Part shown: positions 61,556 through 64,000 of the stretch, one piece after another
Layout: each line of letters begins with the position of its first letter
Numbering within the stretch: position 1 is the stretch's first letter
Position numbers and translations under genes: made by a program
Notes under the pieces: model-generated
What the model was told of the DNA's origin: nothing
Database searches by the model: none
What the model saw: only the letters and a program-made list of their open reading frames with translations
Origin: Bacillus sp. AFS088145
GTDB lineage: Bacteria; Bacillota; Bacilli; Bacillales; Bacillaceae_G
Length of the DNA stretch: 64,000 bases
Reading direction: 5' to 3'
Assembly: GCF_002564465.1 (NCBI RefSeq)
Contig: NZ_NUUX01000021.1
Location: 62,001-126,000 of the forward strand

Positions 61556-63553
61556 ATGATTAATATTCAGAACAAAGATGGATTAACAAATTATGATCAC
61601 TTAGATCAGGAAGAGTTAAAAACTTTGGATTATCTTAAAAGCGAAAAACCTGAATTATTGGTAGGCTATCTTTCTAATGTGAAAGCAGGAAGAAGAGGAA
61701 TTTTTCAACGTCTTTTCCAAGCGTTTATAAGAGAAAAATTAATACCAGATGAAAGAATTACTTGGATAAATGGCGAAGTGTCAAAAATTAACGTAAATCT
61801 ACCTAGTGGAAGACTTCTGCAAGTTTCTGTTTGCAAATTACACTCACTTGGAAGATTCGATCTAACTGGTGATGTAATTGTAATTGACAAAACATTGTAT
61901 AACGAACTAATGCATCCTGTTGAACTGATTGAGTTATTAAAGAATGAAGGTATGTTGGAGGATGCAACTACAGAGCAGTATGAACAATTTAAACACGAAA
62001 TTCAAAACGGTGTTGCTAATCTAACGTTGGCTTTAACTGGTGCTACGTTAAATCATCATGAATTAGCGGAAAAGGCTAAACAATTTTCGGTTCATTCTTC
62101 AATAGAATGGGCTCTACATCAAAAGAAACAGGACAAAAAATTTAGTCCACTTGCATTTTTTGAACAATGTGTAGTTGAAGGGCATCCTTTACACCCTGGT
62201 GCAAAAACAAAGTTTGGCCTTAGTGTAGAAGAGGTAATTCAATACTCACCAGAATGGGGTGGCAAACCAGAAGTAGTCGTTATTGCAGTATCAAAAGACC
62301 TTTGTCGAACGACATCTTTTGATCAAACTACTATTACAAATTGGCTATATAAAGAGTATGAAAGTTTACAGCCTGCTGTTGAAGCGGTTTTACATAATAA
62401 AGGTTTACAGCTTAGTGATTTTGAATTGATACCAGTTCATCCATGGCAATTTGAAAATACACTGAATGTATTCTATGAAAAAGAGTTTAAGCAAGGAAAA
62501 ATAATTCCAATCAGTGATTTTGTAATTCCAACTCAATCATTAGTGTCATTTCGTTCTTTAGCTCCGATTCAAAATTTAGGAGAGAAAAAACATCATATAA
62601 AAACGGCAGTTAACGTGCAAACAACAAGTGCCATACGTACAGTATCACCTAATTCTGTCGTAAATGGTCCAATGCTTTCAAAAATATTTAAAGCAATTCA
62701 AGAAAAAGAATATGGATTTGATGGGAGATTTATTGTGCTAGAAGAACGAGCGGGAACTCATTTTAAGCACGAAAGTTTAAATGTTTCTGAGGAAGAGCAA
62801 TGGAAACTTCAAGCAAATTTAGCTTCTATTTTAAGAGAAAATCCCGAAAACTATGTCCTACTTGAGGATGAAATTCCAATGGCGGCAGCGTCATTAATTT
62901 CAAAATCCCCAATAAGTAAAAAGCCAATTGTAATCGAGTTAATTGAAGAATTAGCTAGTGTAAATCGTTTAGATGATATGAACGATGCTGCTAAACTATT
63001 TATTCGTAAATATGCAAGAACGTCATTACCTGGCTTTTTAACAATGATGGTACGTTATGGAATTAGTCTGGAAGGTCATATGCAAAATAGTGTCACGGTC
63101 TTTAGAGAAGGTGAGCTAGTACGCATTTTAGTGAGAGATTTTGGTGGAATTCGAATACTTCCGTCAAGAATGTGGAAACAAGGTTTTGAAGCAGAATTTT
63201 ATCCTGGTTCATCTATTGTTACAGATGAGGAAAGCCAGTTACATAATATAATTTCGTATTCAGTTATGCAGAATCATTTTGCTGAGCTAATAACTTGTAT
63301 AGTACGTACATTAGAGTTCGATGAAGGAGAGCTATGGGAAGAAATTGTTAACATTAGTAGAGAGATATTCAAGGAATTAAAAAAGGATCCCTTGATTAAA
63401 GTACAAGCATCATTGGATGAAAAAGCATTTTTCCAACCAATGATTAACTTAAAAGCTTTAGCAACGATGCGATTACAAGGAGATAGTACTGCTTATTCAT
63501 TTATGAAAGTTCCAAATCCAATGAAGTACTGGAAAGGAGAAATCGGAGAATGA
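61556..63553 (+). CDS. NIS siderophore synthetase, IucA/IucC family
   Basis: The 665-residue product starts at ATG 61556, with AGAGGA 9 bases upstream; an earlier ATG at 61529 lies in a Fur-like motif without a ribosome site. It has the IucA/IucC domain motifs GHPLHPGAKTKFG, IPVHPWQFENTL, TAVNVQTTSAIRTVSPNSVVNGP and the FhuF-like C-terminal half (MQNSVTVFREGELVRILVRDFGGIRI). These enzymes use ATP to join citrate or a similar acid to amines or alcohols in siderophores such as schizokinen or petrobactin. Two Fur boxes lie upstream and a second synthetase overlaps its end. The exact siderophore is unknown. Confidence 0.92.
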   Translation: MINIQNKDGLTNYDHLDQEELKTLDYLKSEKPELLVGYLSNVKAGRRGIFQRLFQAFIREKLIPDERITWINGEVSKINVNLPSGRLLQVSVCKLHSLGRFDLTGDVIVIDKTLYNELMHPVELIELLKNEGMLEDATTEQYEQFKHEIQNGVANLTLALTGATLNHHELAEKAKQFSVHSSIEWALHQKKQDKKFSPLAFFEQCVVEGHPLHPGAKTKFGLSVEEVIQYSPEWGGKPEVVVIAVSKDLCRTTSFDQTTITNWLYKEYESLQPAVEAVLHNKGLQLSDFELIPVHPWQFENTLNVFYEKEFKQGKIIPISDFVIPTQSLVSFRSLAPIQNLGEKKHHIKTAVNVQTTSAIRTVSPNSVVNGPMLSKIFKAIQEKEYGFDGRFIVLEERAGTHFKHESLNVSEEEQWKLQANLASILRENPENYVLLEDEIPMAAASLISKSPISKKPIVIELIEELASVNRLDDMNDAAKLFIRKYARTSLPGFLTMMVRYGISLEGHMQNSVTVFREGELVRILVRDFGGIRILPSRMWKQGFEAEFYPGSSIVTDEESQLHNIISYSVMQNHFAELITCIVRTLEFDEGELWEEIVNISREIFKELKKDPLIKVQASLDEKAFFQPMINLKALATMRLQGDSTAYSFMKVPNPMKYWKGEIGE

Positions 63554-64000
63554 GCGCAAGTTTAAGCCAAGTATTATTAGAAAAAGATTTTTTATATGAA
63601 TCATTTGAAAAACTACGTAACGGAGAACTATTGGGAGATGAAGCTGCGAATCTTACTTTTTTAGTAGGCAATATGCCAAATCTAATTCCAAATTATATGG
63701 TAAACCTGGAAAAAGGAAGACGTGGTATTTTAAACCGTCTCGTAGGTTCAATGTTAAGAGAAAACATACTTAATTTTTCTACAAACTCACATGATTTATA
63801 CGTTATTGACTCGATCTATGCACTAAATGTACCAGCTATTACAAGTTTTTGGAGAATGGTTATTCAACAGATTCAATCTTATAACCTACAATCAGGCAAA
63901 ACTTATAAACTATATTCTCTAAATGAGGATGAATGTTTGGTTATTCCGGTAAGTCGTACTTATGCGTTTAATCGAATTGAGGTCGACGGTGAAATATTAT
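63550..64000 (+). CDS. Second NIS siderophore synthetase, N-terminal part (runs off the window)
   Basis: ATG 63550 overlaps the previous stop (ATGA), with GGAGA upstream. The frame stays open to the window end, 150 codons. The visible part, which includes LIPNYMVNLEKGRRGILNRLVGSMLREN, parallels the N-terminus of the first synthetase (LVGYLSNVKAGRRGIFQRLFQAFIREK). The catalytic HPxHPxxK region would lie beyond the window. Two consecutive NIS synthetases imply two successive condensations in one siderophore pathway. Confidence 0.85.
   Translation, partial: MSASLSQVLLEKDFLYESFEKLRNGELLGDEAANLTFLVGNMPNLIPNYMVNLEKGRRGILNRLVGSMLRENILNFSTNSHDLYVIDSIYALNVPAITSFWRMVIQQIQSYNLQSGKTYKLYSLNEDECLVIPVSRTYAFNRIEVDGEIL

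Noticed and set aside
1-64000. CRISPR arrays, tRNA or rRNA genes, prophage or complete insertion sequences.
   Set aside because: No regularly spaced repeats, cloverleaf or rRNA sequence, transposase or phage gene was found on either strand.

Overview
The window is an AT-rich chromosomal segment from an endospore-forming member of the Bacillaceae. The gene order from yvyE, an LCP enzyme gene, degS, degU, degV and comFA/comFC through hpf, secA, prfB, cccB, ftsEX, ctpB and minJ matches the conserved Bacillus backbone. The dedicated trpG inside a trp operon controlled by tandem T-boxes, the mtlA-mtlR-mtlF-mtlD order, and the ydcZ-crp-ydcZ block suggest a lineage nearer to B. cereus or Gottfriedia-like bacilli than to B. 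subtilis. The genus call is inference. No rRNA, tRNA, CRISPR array, prophage or intact insertion sequence was seen.

Layout. 0-2.7 kb: the end of a surface protein with an Ig-like repeat, a non-coding interval rich in DnaA boxes, a sugar-phosphate transferase gene, and 1.2 kb without a gene. 2.7-10.7 kb: yvyE, LCP enzyme, DegS/DegU, DegV, the ComF competence proteins, and an isolated flgM with two sigma-D-like promoters. The flagellar genes that follow flgM in B. subtilis are missing here. 11-21.7 kb: KimA potassium importer, cold-shock protein, hibernation factor with a sigma-H-like promoter, SecA, RF2 with its programmed frameshift, a YitT protein, cytochrome c551 and FtsEX. 21.8-28 kb: a coiled-coil M23 hydrolase beside ftsEX, a PerR-controlled catalase, CtpB and MinJ. 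28.2-33.5 kb: the complete mannitol operon with candidate MtlR and CcpA sites.

33.6-39.3 kb: an HTH-TPR (RNPP-like) regulator divergent from a very large secreted subtilisin-like protease ending in a dockerin-like module. 39.4-43.2 kb: RluF-like pseudouridine synthase, a guanine-riboswitch-controlled purine permease and a SteT-like exchanger. 43.5-47.3 kb: an untidy stretch with two single-base frameshifted genes, a small membrane protein, a MITE-like palindromic element, a LysR regulator and a DUF47 protein. 47.4-51.1 kb: a tricistronic GerA-type germinant receptor operon on the minus strand. 51.2-58.3 kb: tandem Trp T-boxes and trpEGDCFBA. 58.3-61.3 kb: a second, unidirectional array of DnaA-box-like motifs, then ydcZ-crp/fnr-ydcZ and a HAD phosphatase. 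61.4-64 kb: two Fur boxes and the start of an NIS siderophore operon that runs off the window.

How the parts fit. Much of the window serves transition-state and stationary-phase life: DegSU, ComF, hibernation factor, secreted protease with a quorum-sensor-like regulator, sporulation protease CtpB and germination receptor. The rest is a nutrient-responsive set (mannitol, guanine, tryptophan, iron, peroxide), each unit with a recognisable cis element upstream. No clearly new multi-gene system is evident. The most unusual items are the two DnaA-box arrays, the stranded flgM, the regulator-protease pair with its nested dyad, the MITE-like element, and two genes whose Shine-Dalgarno positions point to non-canonical AUU/AUA starts.
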